Assembly: GCA_020849855.1 (NCBI GenBank)
Contig: JADZFO010000027.1
Span: 128,585-192,584, forward strand
DNA from: a bacterium
Lineage (GTDB): Bacteria; 4484-113; JAFGCY01
Direction of reading: 5' to 3'
DNA length: 64,000 nt
Positions 27,739-36,631 of this stretch are shown one piece after another. Position 1 is the first letter of the stretch. The number at the start of each line of letters is the position of its first letter. The notes under the pieces are model-generated. The model did no database searches. It had not been told where the DNA came from and worked only from the letters and a program-made list of their open reading frames with translations. Made by a program: the position numbers and the translations under genes.

Positions 27739-29409
27739 ATGATCAAGCACTTAACAGCATTCCTTACGCTGGTTCTGGCCCTGGCGGCCTTCGCCGGTTG
27801 CCCGGCGCCGCCGAAGGACACAGGAGATAGCGGCGCCACTGGCGCCCAGACGGACACCAACACCGCCAGCTCAGCCCGGCCCAGCGAGTACCGCTGGCCC
27901 CTGCCTGCCGACGCCCGCAGCCTAGATCCGCTGACCGTCACCGACACCGTCAGCGACACCGTGGCCCGGCGCATGTTCAACGGCCTCGTGCGCTTCACCC
28001 CGGAGGGCAAGGTCACCGGGGATGCCGCGGAGAAGTGGGAGATCAGCCCCGACGGGCTGGTTTACACCTTCACCCTGCGCAGCCGCGACGGCCAGCCGGC
28101 CCTGAAGTTCCACAACGGCGAGCCCCTGGACAGCGCCGCCTTCCTTTTCAGCTTCAAGCGCGTGCTTGACCCGGCCAACGCCTGCGAGCGCGCCAACCTG
28201 CTGGAGTACGTCAAGGGCTCGGCCGACTTCGCCGCTGGCAAGACGCCGGAAGTGGCCGGCCTTGAGGCAGTGGACCCGCTGACCTTCCGCATCACCCTGG
28301 ACAAGCCCTACACGCCCTTCCTCAACGCCTTGTGCCTGATGAGCCTCTGCGCGGTACCGCCGCAGGCGGTGCAGGAGGCCGGCGCGGGCTTCGGCGACAA
28401 GCCGGTGGGCAGCGGTCCCTACAAGTTCGATTCCTGGGAGCGCGAGCAGCGCATCGTGCTGAAGGCCAACCCGGACTACTTCGATGGCCAGCCGCCCATC
28501 GAGACCCTGGTCTTTCGCATCATCAAGGACGAGAACACGCGCTTTGAGGAGTTCAAGGCCGGCTCGCTGGAGCACTGCGACATCCCGCCCAGCAAGATCA
28601 GCGAGGTCAACGCCGACCCGAAGCTCAAGGCGATGATCCAGGGCGTCCCGGCGATGGACAAGTACGGCTATGCCTTCAACTGCGAGGAGGCCCCCTTCAA
28701 GGACAACACCGCCCTGCGCCAGGCCTTCAACTATGCCGTGGACAAGCAGAACATCGTGAACAACATCTGGGGCGGCCTCGTGACCGAAGCCAGGACCTAC
28801 GTCCCCGAGGGCATGTTCTACTACTGGGCCGACAGCCCCGGCTATGCCTATGACGTGGAGAAGGCCAAAGGCCTGCTGGAGCAGGCGGGCTATCCGGGCG
28901 GCCAGGGCCTGCCCGAGCTGGTGCTGAATGTCGACCTCGCCCCGACCAACAAGCTGGTGGCCGAGGCCGTGCAGGAGGACCTCAGCAAGATCGGCGTGAA
29001 GGTTCGCATCGAGACAACCGACTGGGGCCCCTTCCTGGACAAGATCTATGCCGGCGAGAGTCTCTTCCACCAGAGCACCTGGCTGACCGACTACCCCGAC
29101 CCCGACAACTGGCTCTGGCAGCTGCTGGACAGCTCCAACTTCGGCGGCAAGGGCAATACCTCACGCTGGTCCAACAGCGAGTTCGACAGCTTCGTGCGCC
29201 AGGCCCAGGTAGAGCTGGACGAGGCCCGCCGCGCCGAGCTTTACGGCAAGGCCGAGCGCATCGCCTTTGACGAGGCGCCCTGGCTGCTCCTGTACTGGAA
29301 GAACTCCAGCACCCTGGTCCAGCCCTATGTTGAGGGCCTGACGGTGACGCGCTTTGACCGCACACCGCAGCTTGGTGGCAGCTGGGCGGAGAAGGTCAGC
29401 CTGAAGTAA
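27739..29409 (+). CDS. Peptide ABC transporter substrate-binding lipoprotein (OppA-like)
   Basis: This 556-residue extracytoplasmic solute-binding protein of the SBP_bac_5 family captures oligopeptides or dipeptides for the two permeases downstream. The leader MIKHLTAFLTLVLALAAFAG ends at lipobox cysteine C21. Family features are RSLDPLTVTDTVSDTVARRM, PVGSGPYKFDSW and the late ATNKLVAEAVQEDL-type segment. GGAGG lies just before the ATG, and TACAAT (27711-27716) is a likely -10. No ATPase gene accompanies the operon, so oppD/F homologues must be elsewhere. Confidence 0.9.
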   Translation: MIKHLTAFLTLVLALAAFAGCPAPPKDTGDSGATGAQTDTNTASSARPSEYRWPLPADARSLDPLTVTDTVSDTVARRMFNGLVRFTPEGKVTGDAAEKWEISPDGLVYTFTLRSRDGQPALKFHNGEPLDSAAFLFSFKRVLDPANACERANLLEYVKGSADFAAGKTPEVAGLEAVDPLTFRITLDKPYTPFLNALCLMSLCAVPPQAVQEAGAGFGDKPVGSGPYKFDSWEREQRIVLKANPDYFDGQPPIETLVFRIIKDENTRFEEFKAGSLEHCDIPPSKISEVNADPKLKAMIQGVPAMDKYGYAFNCEEAPFKDNTALRQAFNYAVDKQNIVNNIWGGLVTEARTYVPEGMFYYWADSPGYAYDVEKAKGLLEQAGYPGGQGLPELVLNVDLAPTNKLVAEAVQEDLSKIGVKVRIETTDWGPFLDKIYAGESLFHQSTWLTDYPDPDNWLWQLLDSSNFGGKGNTSRWSNSEFDSFVRQAQVELDEARRAELYGKAERIAFDEAPWLLLYWKNSSTLVQPYVEGLTVTRFDRTPQLGGSWAEKVSLK

Positions 29410-29475
29410 TGGAGCGCGGGACAGTGTCCCGTATCCTGGTGGAGCGCGGGACAGTGTCCCGTATTCTTCGGAGCT
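29410..29475. repeat. Two tandem GCGGGACA REP palindromes
   Basis: GGAGCGCGGGACAGTGTCCC followed by GTAT appears at about 29411-29436 and again at 29442-29466, in the same orientation, between oppA and oppB. Confidence 0.85.
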
Positions 29476-29513
29476 TCCTGCGATTGCCAGGCTAACCTTC
29501 TACAATAGTCTCC

Positions 29514-30611
29514 TTGTCGGATAGCCACAGAATTGAGCCGCCGGGCGAAGGGGATACGGGACTCAGTCCCGCGCTCCAACCTGAGCGCGCGCCGCAATCA
29601 ATGCGCCGCTTCCGCCTGCCGCCGCTGCTGGCCTTTGTGCTGCGGCGCCTGCTGCTGTCGATCCCGGTGCTTTTCGGCGTCACCTTCATCTGCTATGGCA
29701 TCCTCTCCGCCGCGCCCGGCGACCCGGTGCGCATCATCATGGGCCAGCACTACGACCCGGAGATCGCAGCGCAGATCACAAAGCAGTGGGGGCTGGATAA
29801 GCCCTGGCTGGTGCAGTACGGCCGCTTCCTGCTGCGTACGGCGCAGGGTGACCTGGGGCACAGCTACGCCAAGCGCACACCGGTGGGGCCCTTCATCCTG
29901 GGCAAGTTCAAAAACACACTGCTGCTGACCCTCGTGGCCATGAGCATCGCCATTGTCTTTGGCATGGCCGCAGGCATCGTTTCCGCCGCCTGGCCCCGCA
30001 GCCCCGCCGATGCCGCCCTGATGCTGCTGGCGGTGGCCGGCATCTCCATCCCCGTCTTCTGGCTGGGTATGCTGCTGCAGGTCTACTTCGCGGCCAAACT
30101 GGGCTGGCTGCCGGTCAGCGATATGAGCTACAGCGGCGATCTGGGCAGCCTCTGGAAAAGCAGCGGCAGCTATCCGGCTTTCTGGTGGCAGGCCTACGGG
30201 CGCTACTTCGTCCTGCCCGGCCTGACCCTCGGCACCGTGCCCATGGCCATCATCGCCCGCCTGACCCGCTCCAGCATGCTGGAAGTGCTGAACCAGGACT
30301 ATGTCCGCACCGCGCGGGCCAAGGGCCTTTCCTGGCCGCGGGTGGTGCTGACGCATGCGCTGCCGAACGCGCTGATCCCCGTAATCACTGTGATCGGCAA
30401 CAACTTCGCAGCCCTGCTCACCGGCGCCGTGCTCACAGAGACAGTCTTCTCCTGGCCCGGCCTGGGCCGCGTTATGGTTGAGGCGATCAGCCAGTACGAC
30501 TACCCGCTTGTCATGGGCGGCGTGATCCTGATGGCCTGCGTCTTTGTGCTGATCAACCTGATCGTGGACATCACCTACGGCCTGATCGACCCGCGTGTGA
30601 GGGCCGCCTGA
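29514..30611 (+). CDS. Peptide ABC transporter permease (OppB/DppB-like)
   Basis: This permease subunit has a first membrane segment around SIPVLFGVTFICYGILSAAPGDPVRIIMG, then a large periplasmic loop and five or so further segments. The EAA loop reads LNQDYVRTARAKGLSWPRVV. TTG 29514 is the probable start because TACAAT (29501-29506) ends 7 nt before it. That gives 365 residues with a charged extension of about 28 residues, part of which is encoded by a REP palindrome (29554-29576). An ATG at 29600 would give the usual family length, so the start is uncertain. The stop overlaps the oppC start (TGATG). Confidence 0.85.
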   Translation: MSDSHRIEPPGEGDTGLSPALQPERAPQSMRRFRLPPLLAFVLRRLLLSIPVLFGVTFICYGILSAAPGDPVRIIMGQHYDPEIAAQITKQWGLDKPWLVQYGRFLLRTAQGDLGHSYAKRTPVGPFILGKFKNTLLLTLVAMSIAIVFGMAAGIVSAAWPRSPADAALMLLAVAGISIPVFWLGMLLQVYFAAKLGWLPVSDMSYSGDLGSLWKSSGSYPAFWWQAYGRYFVLPGLTLGTVPMAIIARLTRSSMLEVLNQDYVRTARAKGLSWPRVVLTHALPNALIPVITVIGNNFAALLTGAVLTETVFSWPGLGRVMVEAISQYDYPLVMGGVILMACVFVLINLIVDITYGLIDPRVRAA

Positions 30612-31525
30612 TGCAGGTCCTGCGCCGGCTCTGGTCCTCGCCGCTCACTGCCCTGGGCATGCTGCTGGTCCTTTTGGCGCTGCTCTCCGCCGCCTTCTGC
30701 AACGTGCTCTCGCCCTTCAGCCCGGTGCGCCAGTACCGCGGCTACCAGTTCAAGCCGCCGGGGACCCAGCTGGATGAAGATGTGCGCGTCGCAGCCCGGG
30801 CCGAGGGCGACCGGCCCGGCTCCGCCTTTGCCCTCGGGACGGACATCCACGGCCGTGATGTGCTCAGCCGCGTTCTGTATGGCGCGCGGATCTCCATGCT
30901 GGTCGGGGTGGTCGCCACCCTGCTGAACCTGCTGATCGGCGTGGCCATCGGCATACTGGCGGGCTTCTACGGCGGCTGGCTGGACTCCTTCCTGATGCGC
31001 CTGACAGATACTTTTTTCGCCTTTCCGGGCACGCTGCTGGCCATCATCATCCTGGCCACTCTTTCCGCCAGTCTGGGGGACAACTACGACCCTGGAATGC
31101 TAGGCCTCTTCCTGGCTCTGGGGCTGACGGGCTGGACCGGCATCGCGCGGGTCATCCGCGGCACCGTCCTGGCGCTCAAGGAGCGCGAGTTCGTTGAGGC
31201 CGCGCGGGCCATTGGCTGCGGCAACCTGCGCATCATGCTGGTCCACATCCTGCCCAACTGCATGGCGCCGGTGATTGTGCTGGGGACGATGCAGGTGGCA
31301 TACAACATCCTGTCCGAAGCGGGGCTGAGTTTCCTGGGGCTGGGCGTGCAGGCGCCTTCGGCAAGCTGGGGCGGGATGCTGGCCGATGCGCGGCCCTTCT
31401 TCAAGGAGAACTGGTGGTGGGGTCTGTTCCCCGGTTTGGCGCTGGGGCTGGCCGTGCTGGGCTTCAACCTCTTTGGCGACGGCCTGCGGGATGTGCTGGA
31501 TCCGCGCCTGCGTGCGCGAAGCTAG
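30611..31525 (+). CDS. Peptide ABC transporter permease (OppC/DppC-like)
   Basis: This 304-residue partner permease has an N-terminal membrane segment (ALGMLLVLLALLSAAFCNVLS). ALGTDIHGRDVLSRVLYGAR is the DppC signature. The EAA loop is EFVEAARAIGCGNLRIMLVHILPN, and the end is FNLFGDGLRDVLDPRLR. The ATG overlaps the oppB stop by one base, so translation is coupled. Confidence 0.93.
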   Translation: MQVLRRLWSSPLTALGMLLVLLALLSAAFCNVLSPFSPVRQYRGYQFKPPGTQLDEDVRVAARAEGDRPGSAFALGTDIHGRDVLSRVLYGARISMLVGVVATLLNLLIGVAIGILAGFYGGWLDSFLMRLTDTFFAFPGTLLAIIILATLSASLGDNYDPGMLGLFLALGLTGWTGIARVIRGTVLALKEREFVEAARAIGCGNLRIMLVHILPNCMAPVIVLGTMQVAYNILSEAGLSFLGLGVQAPSASWGGMLADARPFFKENWWWGLFPGLALGLAVLGFNLFGDGLRDVLDPRLRARS

Positions 31526-31561
31526 GAGTGCGGCTGTGGTGTTGAACCCGAAAAGGGAGTG

Positions 31562-31933
31562 TCAGGCTGCCGGAGCAGGGACGATCTCAAGCGGCTGCAT
31601 GGGCGGGGCCGTCAGGGCCTCATCCATGGTAGTGAACAGCCTGAAGCGCTTCTCCAGTTTGGTCAGATAGAGCAGCTCCACGATGCCGGCCTTCATGCGG
31701 GCCAGATGGATGAAGCCGCCGCGGGAAGTAACCATCTTGAGTGCGCTGACCAGGGCTCCCAGCCCGCAGGAGTCCATGATGTCAAGATGCTCCATGTCTA
31801 TGACAACAGCATAGGTGCCCGTCTCTTCAAGAGCCAGGGAGAACACCTCATTGAATTTGCTGACCGTGAACATACCCAGCTCGCCGCTGAGCTCCACGAC
31901 CAGCCGTTCGTTATCCATTCTGTAGTCAATCAT
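31562..31933 (-). CDS. STAS-domain anti-sigma factor antagonist (RsbV/SpoIIAA-like)
   Basis: This protein of about 123 residues has a single STAS domain: ERLVVELSGELGMFTVSKF, then YAVVIDMEHLDIMDSCGLGALVSAL. Antagonists of this family bind the anti-sigma kinase to free the sigma factor and are switched off by phosphorylation in the DS(S/T)G motif; here that motif reads DSCG, keeping only the first serine. ATG 31933 with AGAGG upstream is preferred over GTG 31957. It is transcribed divergently from the rsbW/sigB-like pair, unlike the usual rsbV-rsbW-sigB order. Confidence 0.85.
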   Translation of the reverse strand: MIDYRMDNERLVVELSGELGMFTVSKFNEVFSLALEETGTYAVVIDMEHLDIMDSCGLGALVSALKMVTSRGGFIHLARMKAGIVELLYLTKLEKRFRLFTTMDEALTAPPMQPLEIVPAPAA

Positions 31934-32230
31934 CTGCGGTACACCTCTTATCACCACCCGTTTGCGCCCCTGCGCCGCTGAAAGCCTACCCCAGCAGGAA
32001 CGTCACGGTCATGCATCTAAACCACATTTGTTGACACTTTAACCCTCACCTAACAGTGGAACTCGGCGAACTCCAACAATCCGCGCATCTATATCGTCTT
32101 TCTTTCACCGCGGCTCAGTCGTTTCACAGCTAATTGATCTGGGTAAGATAGCTGTGAGGACGGCACAGGGCCTTGTGGGTAACCGGGGGCCGCGCCTTGA
32201 GAACTTATTGCCACCTGGAGGGTGGTTGTG
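31934..32230. promoter_or_regulatory. Divergent control region of the sigma-B module
   Basis: GTTTCA (32121-32126) and GGGTAA (32141-32146) are separated by 14 nt, matching the sigma-B promoter pattern GTTTAA-N12-15-GGGTAT of Bacillus. This points to autoregulation. TTGACA at 32031-32036 might be a housekeeping -35, but no good -10 follows at 17 nt. GGAGGGTGG (about 32217-32225) is the ribosome site of the rsbW-like gene. Confidence 0.6.
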
Positions 32231-32665
32231 ATGAGCGCCAAGATAGCAAATCTAGTTGAACTTAAAGTACCTGTCAGTGCGGACTACGTTTCCGTGGTGC
32301 GCCTGCTGGTCTCGGGTCTGGGCAACCGCCTCGGCCTGCCCATCGATGAGCTTGAAAACCTCAAGCTGATGATCGGTGAGGCCTTCCTGACTGTTGTAAC
32401 CAAGGCGGAGGGCGCAGCCGGGCTGATGCACCTCACCTGGAAGCAGGATGGAGCCCGCATCACGGTGTCCCTCAGCGACCCGAGCGGCAAGCACAAGAGC
32501 ATTGCCAGCACCAATTCCGCCAGCCTGGCCCTGCTGCAGAGCATGGGTGGCGAGCTGAGCTCCAAGGTTGTTGACGGCGTGCCGCAGCTTGACCTTGGTT
32601 TCACGATCCGCTATAAGGAAGACCGTCCCCACATCTTCAATGACAAGGAAAACGGACGAGCCTGA
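32231..32665 (+). CDS. Anti-sigma factor (RsbW-like HATPase fold), degenerate
   Basis: This 144-residue RsbW/SpoIIAB-like protein has SADYVSVVRLLVSGLGNRLGLPIDELENLKLMIGEAF at the N-terminus, the usual layout before the N-box. The N-box reads IGEAFLTVV where functional kinases have an EA..N arrangement, and the glycine-rich ATP-lid motifs are not evident. It may bind sigma without strong kinase activity. ATG 32231 has GGAGGGTGG upstream. The sigma gene starts inside its 3' end, so the two are translated together. Confidence 0.8.
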   Translation: MSAKIANLVELKVPVSADYVSVVRLLVSGLGNRLGLPIDELENLKLMIGEAFLTVVTKAEGAAGLMHLTWKQDGARITVSLSDPSGKHKSIASTNSASLALLQSMGGELSSKVVDGVPQLDLGFTIRYKEDRPHIFNDKENGRA

Positions 32666-33479
32666 GCCTGTGGAAGTCCCGGCGCCGCCGGCGCTGGAGG
32701 ATGATGGCAAAGAACAAGAGCGCGCCGAAGAGCGCGCTCTTTTTGCTCGCTACAAGGCCAACCCCAGCGAAAGGCTCGAGGGCGAGCTGATCGAGAAGTT
32801 CAAGCCCCTTGTCTACCGCATCGTCCACAAGTTCCGCTTCAACCCTGACCAGTTTGACGATCTGGTCCAGGTCGGCACCGTCGGCCTGCTGCTGGCGATC
32901 CGCCGCTTTGACCTTGAAACCGGCTTCCGCTTCAGCACCTATGCCTGGACCACCATCCAGGGTGAGATCCAGCGCTATTTCCGCGACAAGACCTGGGCCG
33001 TCAATGTGCCCCGCGACCTGAAAGAGAAGTCGCTCAAGGTCTTCAACGCCCGCAACGAGTACATCAACGACAACGGCCATGAGCCAACGGTGGCCGAGCT
33101 GTGCCGCCGGACGGGCTTCTCCGACGAGACCATCCAGGAAGCCCTGGAGCTGGGCTCGGCCTATCACCCGCAGAGCTACATGGAGAACAGCTCAGAGGGC
33201 GACGCGACCTACGCGATGGACAGCGACGGCGAAGGCTCCGAGACCACCGATATGGGCGTCACCAAGCGCAGCATCTTCTGGGAGAGCCTGCTGACCCACC
33301 TGACGGACACTGAGGCCAAGGTGGTGCGCATGTACTTCTTTGACCAGCTGACCCAGAAGGAAATAGCCGACAGCCTCGGCACCAGCCAGATGAACATCAG
33401 CCGCATCACCCGCCTGGCGCTGGGGAAGCTACGGCACCTGCTGGTCCCCGAGGACATGGAAAGCCTGGGCTCGATCTAG
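32640..33479 (+). CDS. RNA polymerase sigma factor, SigB/SigF family
   Basis: This alternative sigma factor of about 279 residues has region 2 FKPLVYRIVHKFRFNPDQFDDLVQVG and RFSTYAWTTIQGEIQRYFRD, region 3 NGHEPTVAELCRRTGFSDETIQEAL, and region 4 LTQKEIADSLGTSQMNISRITRLALGKL. The region 3 and 4 wording is typical of the sigma-B/F/G group that serves general stress or development. The start is ATG 32640, overlapping the anti-sigma gene by 26 bp. A sigma-B type promoter lies before the anti-sigma gene. Confidence 0.92.
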   Translation: MTRKTDEPEPVEVPAPPALEDDGKEQERAEERALFARYKANPSERLEGELIEKFKPLVYRIVHKFRFNPDQFDDLVQVGTVGLLLAIRRFDLETGFRFSTYAWTTIQGEIQRYFRDKTWAVNVPRDLKEKSLKVFNARNEYINDNGHEPTVAELCRRTGFSDETIQEALELGSAYHPQSYMENSSEGDATYAMDSDGEGSETTDMGVTKRSIFWESLLTHLTDTEAKVVRMYFFDQLTQKEIADSLGTSQMNISRITRLALGKLRHLLVPEDMESLGSI

Positions 33480-33560
33480 CCTTTTGGGGCCGCGCGGATC
33501 GACCGCGCCACGGCAGCGAACGCCAGACCCGCGCCCGCGTCCACTATGATGTAGGCTCAA

Positions 33561-35528
33561 GTGGATCGTTTCTTCCTCAACCCCTGGATGCTGGCGATGG
33601 CTGGTCTGTCGGCCGGTATCGTGCTGCTCTATATCCTGCGCCTGAAGCGCAAGAAGGTGCGCATCAGCTCCACCCTGCTCTGGGAACGCGTGATCCACGA
33701 CTCAAAGGCCAATGCCCCCTGGCAGAAGCTGCGCAAAAACTGGTTGATGATCCTGCAGATCATTGCCCTGTGCCTGCTGGCCCTGGCCCTGGCGCGGCCC
33801 TTCATCTTCGGCTCCGCCCTGCTGGGCGCCCGCACCGTGGTTGTGCTGGACACCAGCGCATCCATGCTGGCGGCGGACGAGGACCCGGACCGCCTGGGCC
33901 GCGCGATGATCGAGGCCGGCAAGGTGATGTCCGACCTGCGGCAGTCCGATGAGGGCATGGTCATCGCCGCCGGCCCGACACCCAGCCTCCTCTGCGCCTT
34001 CACCAACGACAAGAACCGCCTGCAGCAGGCCGTGCGCGACGCCCGGCAGTACGCCGGCGGGCAGGCGGATATCAACGCTGCGCTGAAGCTGGCCGCCTCG
34101 GTGAGCACCGGGTCGGCGGCCAGGGTGGTGATCTTTTCCGACGGCGCGGTGGAGGACCTTGACCCCTTTGCCGTCAGCGACCTGAAGATCAACTACTTCC
34201 CCCTGGGGCAGGACAGCGAGAACCTCGGCATCACCGGGGCCGGCGCGCGGCGCAACCCCCTGACCGGGCAGTACGAGCTTTTTGTGGCGATGCAGAGCTT
34301 CTTTGGCACGCCGCAGGAAGCCGATGTGACTGTCCAGCGCCAGAACGGTGATGTGCTGGATGTGCGCAGCGTCAGCTTCGACCCCGGCGACCGCCAGGAA
34401 CTGCTGCTGCAGAACCTGCCCTACATCGCTGAGCCGATCAAGGTTGAGCTGGACTTCAAGGACGCGCTCAAAGCGGACAACGAGGCCTATGTCGTCATGC
34501 CCAGGCGGGCCGAGTACCGCGTGGCCCTGTGCAGCGAGGGCAAGAGCTTCCTGCTGCGCAAGGTCCTGGCCAGTCTCGGCGACGTGCTGTACTACGAGTA
34601 CCGGGACAGCAAGCTGGTGGCCAGCAACGCTGCGGCGAATGCCAGTGAGGAATCCGGCGCGAAGATCGATGTCTACATCGTCGAGGGCGGCGCCCAGGTG
34701 CCGATGGACGAGACAGCCAGCTATCTCTTCCTTGACACAAGCAGCCATCCGCTGCTGCCGGTGATACCCGGCGCCAAGGTCGAAACGGACTTCAGCGCCA
34801 GCCCGCCGGTCATCCCGGCGGTGGTGGGACTCGACCGTTCCAGCCCGCTGCTGCGCTATGTGAACTTCAGCGACCTGCGCCTGAAGGCCATGCGCCAGGC
34901 GCAGCTCAAGCCCTGGGGCCGCAGCATTGTGGATGCGACAATCGGCCCCCTGGTGGTCGAGGGCGAGCTGAACGGCCAGCGCAGCCTCTACCTGGCTTTT
35001 GACATCTATGAGAGCGACCTGACCCTGCGGGCGGCCTTCCCGATCTTCATGGCCAATGCGGTGCGCTATCTCAGCGAGCAGAGCCAGGGCGCCATCGGCC
35101 GCAGCGCGCAGTCCGGCGCCCGCGTCGACCTGCTGGCCCCGCCATCCACGGCGGAGGTGGAGGTCAGCGACCCCGGCGGCGCGCGCTCCCGGCTGCAGCT
35201 CAGCAGCCGCGACTTCACCCTCAGCCGCACGAACCAGGTCGGCGTCTACAGCCTGGTCTACAAGGACAGCGCGGGGGCGGAGCTGGGGCGCCAGCTGGTG
35301 CCGGTCAGCCTGGTCTCGGCGGAGGAGAGCAACATCGCCCCGGCGGAGACACTGCGCGTCCAGGGCGCCGAGGAGGCCCTCGCCGGTATCGGCGCGGGGG
35401 ACAAGCTGGAGGAGATCACAGGCACCAAGCAGGTGCGCGTGAACCGCGAGTTCTACCTCTGGCTCATCCTTGCCGTGCTGGCGCTGATCACCCTTGAGTG
35501 GTGGATCTACCACACCCGCGCACTCTAG
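33561..35528 (+). CDS. BatA-type membrane protein with von Willebrand A domain
   Basis: This 655-residue protein begins with the BatA N-terminal region: FLNPWMLAMAGLSAGIVLLYILRLKRKKV, then WLMILQIIALCLLALALARPF. A VWA domain follows with MIDAS-like VVVLDTSASM. The C-terminus ends in another membrane helix (FYLWLILAVLALITLEWWIYH). Such proteins often work with MoxR ATPases and DUF58 proteins; a DUF58 gene is 6.7 kb away, but no MoxR is seen. TATGAT (33545-33550) lies 10 nt before the GTG start. Confidence 0.85.
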   Translation: MDRFFLNPWMLAMAGLSAGIVLLYILRLKRKKVRISSTLLWERVIHDSKANAPWQKLRKNWLMILQIIALCLLALALARPFIFGSALLGARTVVVLDTSASMLAADEDPDRLGRAMIEAGKVMSDLRQSDEGMVIAAGPTPSLLCAFTNDKNRLQQAVRDARQYAGGQADINAALKLAASVSTGSAARVVIFSDGAVEDLDPFAVSDLKINYFPLGQDSENLGITGAGARRNPLTGQYELFVAMQSFFGTPQEADVTVQRQNGDVLDVRSVSFDPGDRQELLLQNLPYIAEPIKVELDFKDALKADNEAYVVMPRRAEYRVALCSEGKSFLLRKVLASLGDVLYYEYRDSKLVASNAAANASEESGAKIDVYIVEGGAQVPMDETASYLFLDTSSHPLLPVIPGAKVETDFSASPPVIPAVVGLDRSSPLLRYVNFSDLRLKAMRQAQLKPWGRSIVDATIGPLVVEGELNGQRSLYLAFDIYESDLTLRAAFPIFMANAVRYLSEQSQGAIGRSAQSGARVDLLAPPSTAEVEVSDPGGARSRLQLSSRDFTLSRTNQVGVYSLVYKDSAGAELGRQLVPVSLVSAEESNIAPAETLRVQGAEEALAGIGAGDKLEEITGTKQVRVNREFYLWLILAVLALITLEWWIYHTRAL

Positions 35529-35564
35529 GGCTCGAGCGCGGCATGCCTGGCACAGCTCCGGTCT

Positions 35565-36476
35565 TTACGGCACGGTGTTTCCCTGAAGCAGCTTCATCAT
35601 CTCTCGCGCCAGCATGCGGTTCAGGCGGTGGCCGCTGCGATACGCAGTCACTCGGCCAGTCCACTCCGCCGGCACGATGTACAGGTCGCCGATCAGGTCA
35701 AGCACCTTGTGCCGCGCATACTCGTCCGGGAAGCGCAGGGGCGATTCAGGGACCATCCCGCCCTCCAGGGGCCGGATCACCAGCGCGTCTTCGCTGTGTG
35801 TGTTCTTCAGCAGGCCGGCGGCGCTGAGGGCCTCGCCCTCGCGCTGAGTGATGAATGTCCGCGCGGGCAGGATCAGCTCGCTGGCCCATTCCCGCGTCAC
35901 CTGCGCAAAGGCCACCCGCTGCTCGCCCAGCTCCGGGTGGCTGAAGGAGTAGTCGATGCTCAGCTTTTCATCCGGCTCAACCAGGATGAAGTTGCCATGG
36001 TCATCTTCAACCCGCAGCGCCCGCTCCAGCGGGACCTGCCGGCGCGGGCCCATGGCTGTGCTCCCGGCCGTCGCGATCTCGCTGTACAGCGTCAGCGCCG
36101 AGCCGTCGTGGTTGGGCAGCTCGGTGCCTTCCTGCACGACGATGCGGCAGTGGTCGATCCCGGCGGCCCAGAGCGCGCAAAAGACGTGCTCAATGACCAG
36201 CAGGGGCGGGCCGCCCTCGCCTGGTGGCAGCAGGGCCGTGCAGTTGGGCAGTTCCAGGTAGCGCCCGGGCAGGGCGGGGTAGCGATATCCCTCATGCTCA
36301 ATGAGAATGCCGTGGGCGGCGAACTCAGCCGTGCTGGCCGCATGGTCATAGGCGATCCCGCCGCGCTCGCACTCCTCCGGCGACAGCGCCGGCCGGATCT
36401 TGCAGCTGCAGTGCGCGCCGGAGAACAGGCCCCTGCCCGAGAAGCCCACGCCGTGAGAGATCGTCGCTGAGTTCAT
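35565..36476 (-). CDS. lpxC: UDP-3-O-acyl-N-acetylglucosamine deacetylase
   Basis: This is the committed step of lipid A synthesis, a zinc deacetylase of 303 residues. Signatures are SHGVGFSGRGLFSGAHCSCK, VIEHVFCALWAAGIDHCRI, ELPNHDGSALTLYSEI and DEYARHKVLDLIGDLYIV with the zinc ligands, ending with the GHRLNRMLA histidine. Its presence implies an LPS-bearing outer membrane. TATAACT lies about 7 nt before the ATG, a weaker form of the local leaderless signal. Confidence 0.95.
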   Translation of the reverse strand: MNSATISHGVGFSGRGLFSGAHCSCKIRPALSPEECERGGIAYDHAASTAEFAAHGILIEHEGYRYPALPGRYLELPNCTALLPPGEGGPPLLVIEHVFCALWAAGIDHCRIVVQEGTELPNHDGSALTLYSEIATAGSTAMGPRRQVPLERALRVEDDHGNFILVEPDEKLSIDYSFSHPELGEQRVAFAQVTREWASELILPARTFITQREGEALSAAGLLKNTHSEDALVIRPLEGGMVPESPLRFPDEYARHKVLDLIGDLYIVPAEWTGRVTAYRSGHRLNRMLAREMMKLLQGNTVP

Positions 36477-36508
36477 CGTGCTCAGTTATAGATGATGCTG
36501 CAGTATGG

Positions 36509-36585
36509 GTAGGGGCGCACAGAGTGCGCCCGGCCTTATGCGCTTTGTCTCAACGAATGCCGGGCGCACTCTGTGCGCCCCTGCA
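36509..36585. repeat. Inverted pair of GTAG-headed REP palindromes
   Basis: GTAGGGGCGCACAGAGTGCG (from 36509) and CGGGCGCACTCTGTGCGCCC (36560-36579) face each other between lpxC and the helicase gene. Confidence 0.85.
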
Positions 36586-36631
36586 GGACGGCCAGGGAGA
36601 CAGGCGTTCTGGCCCTTACGGCACCCCGACT

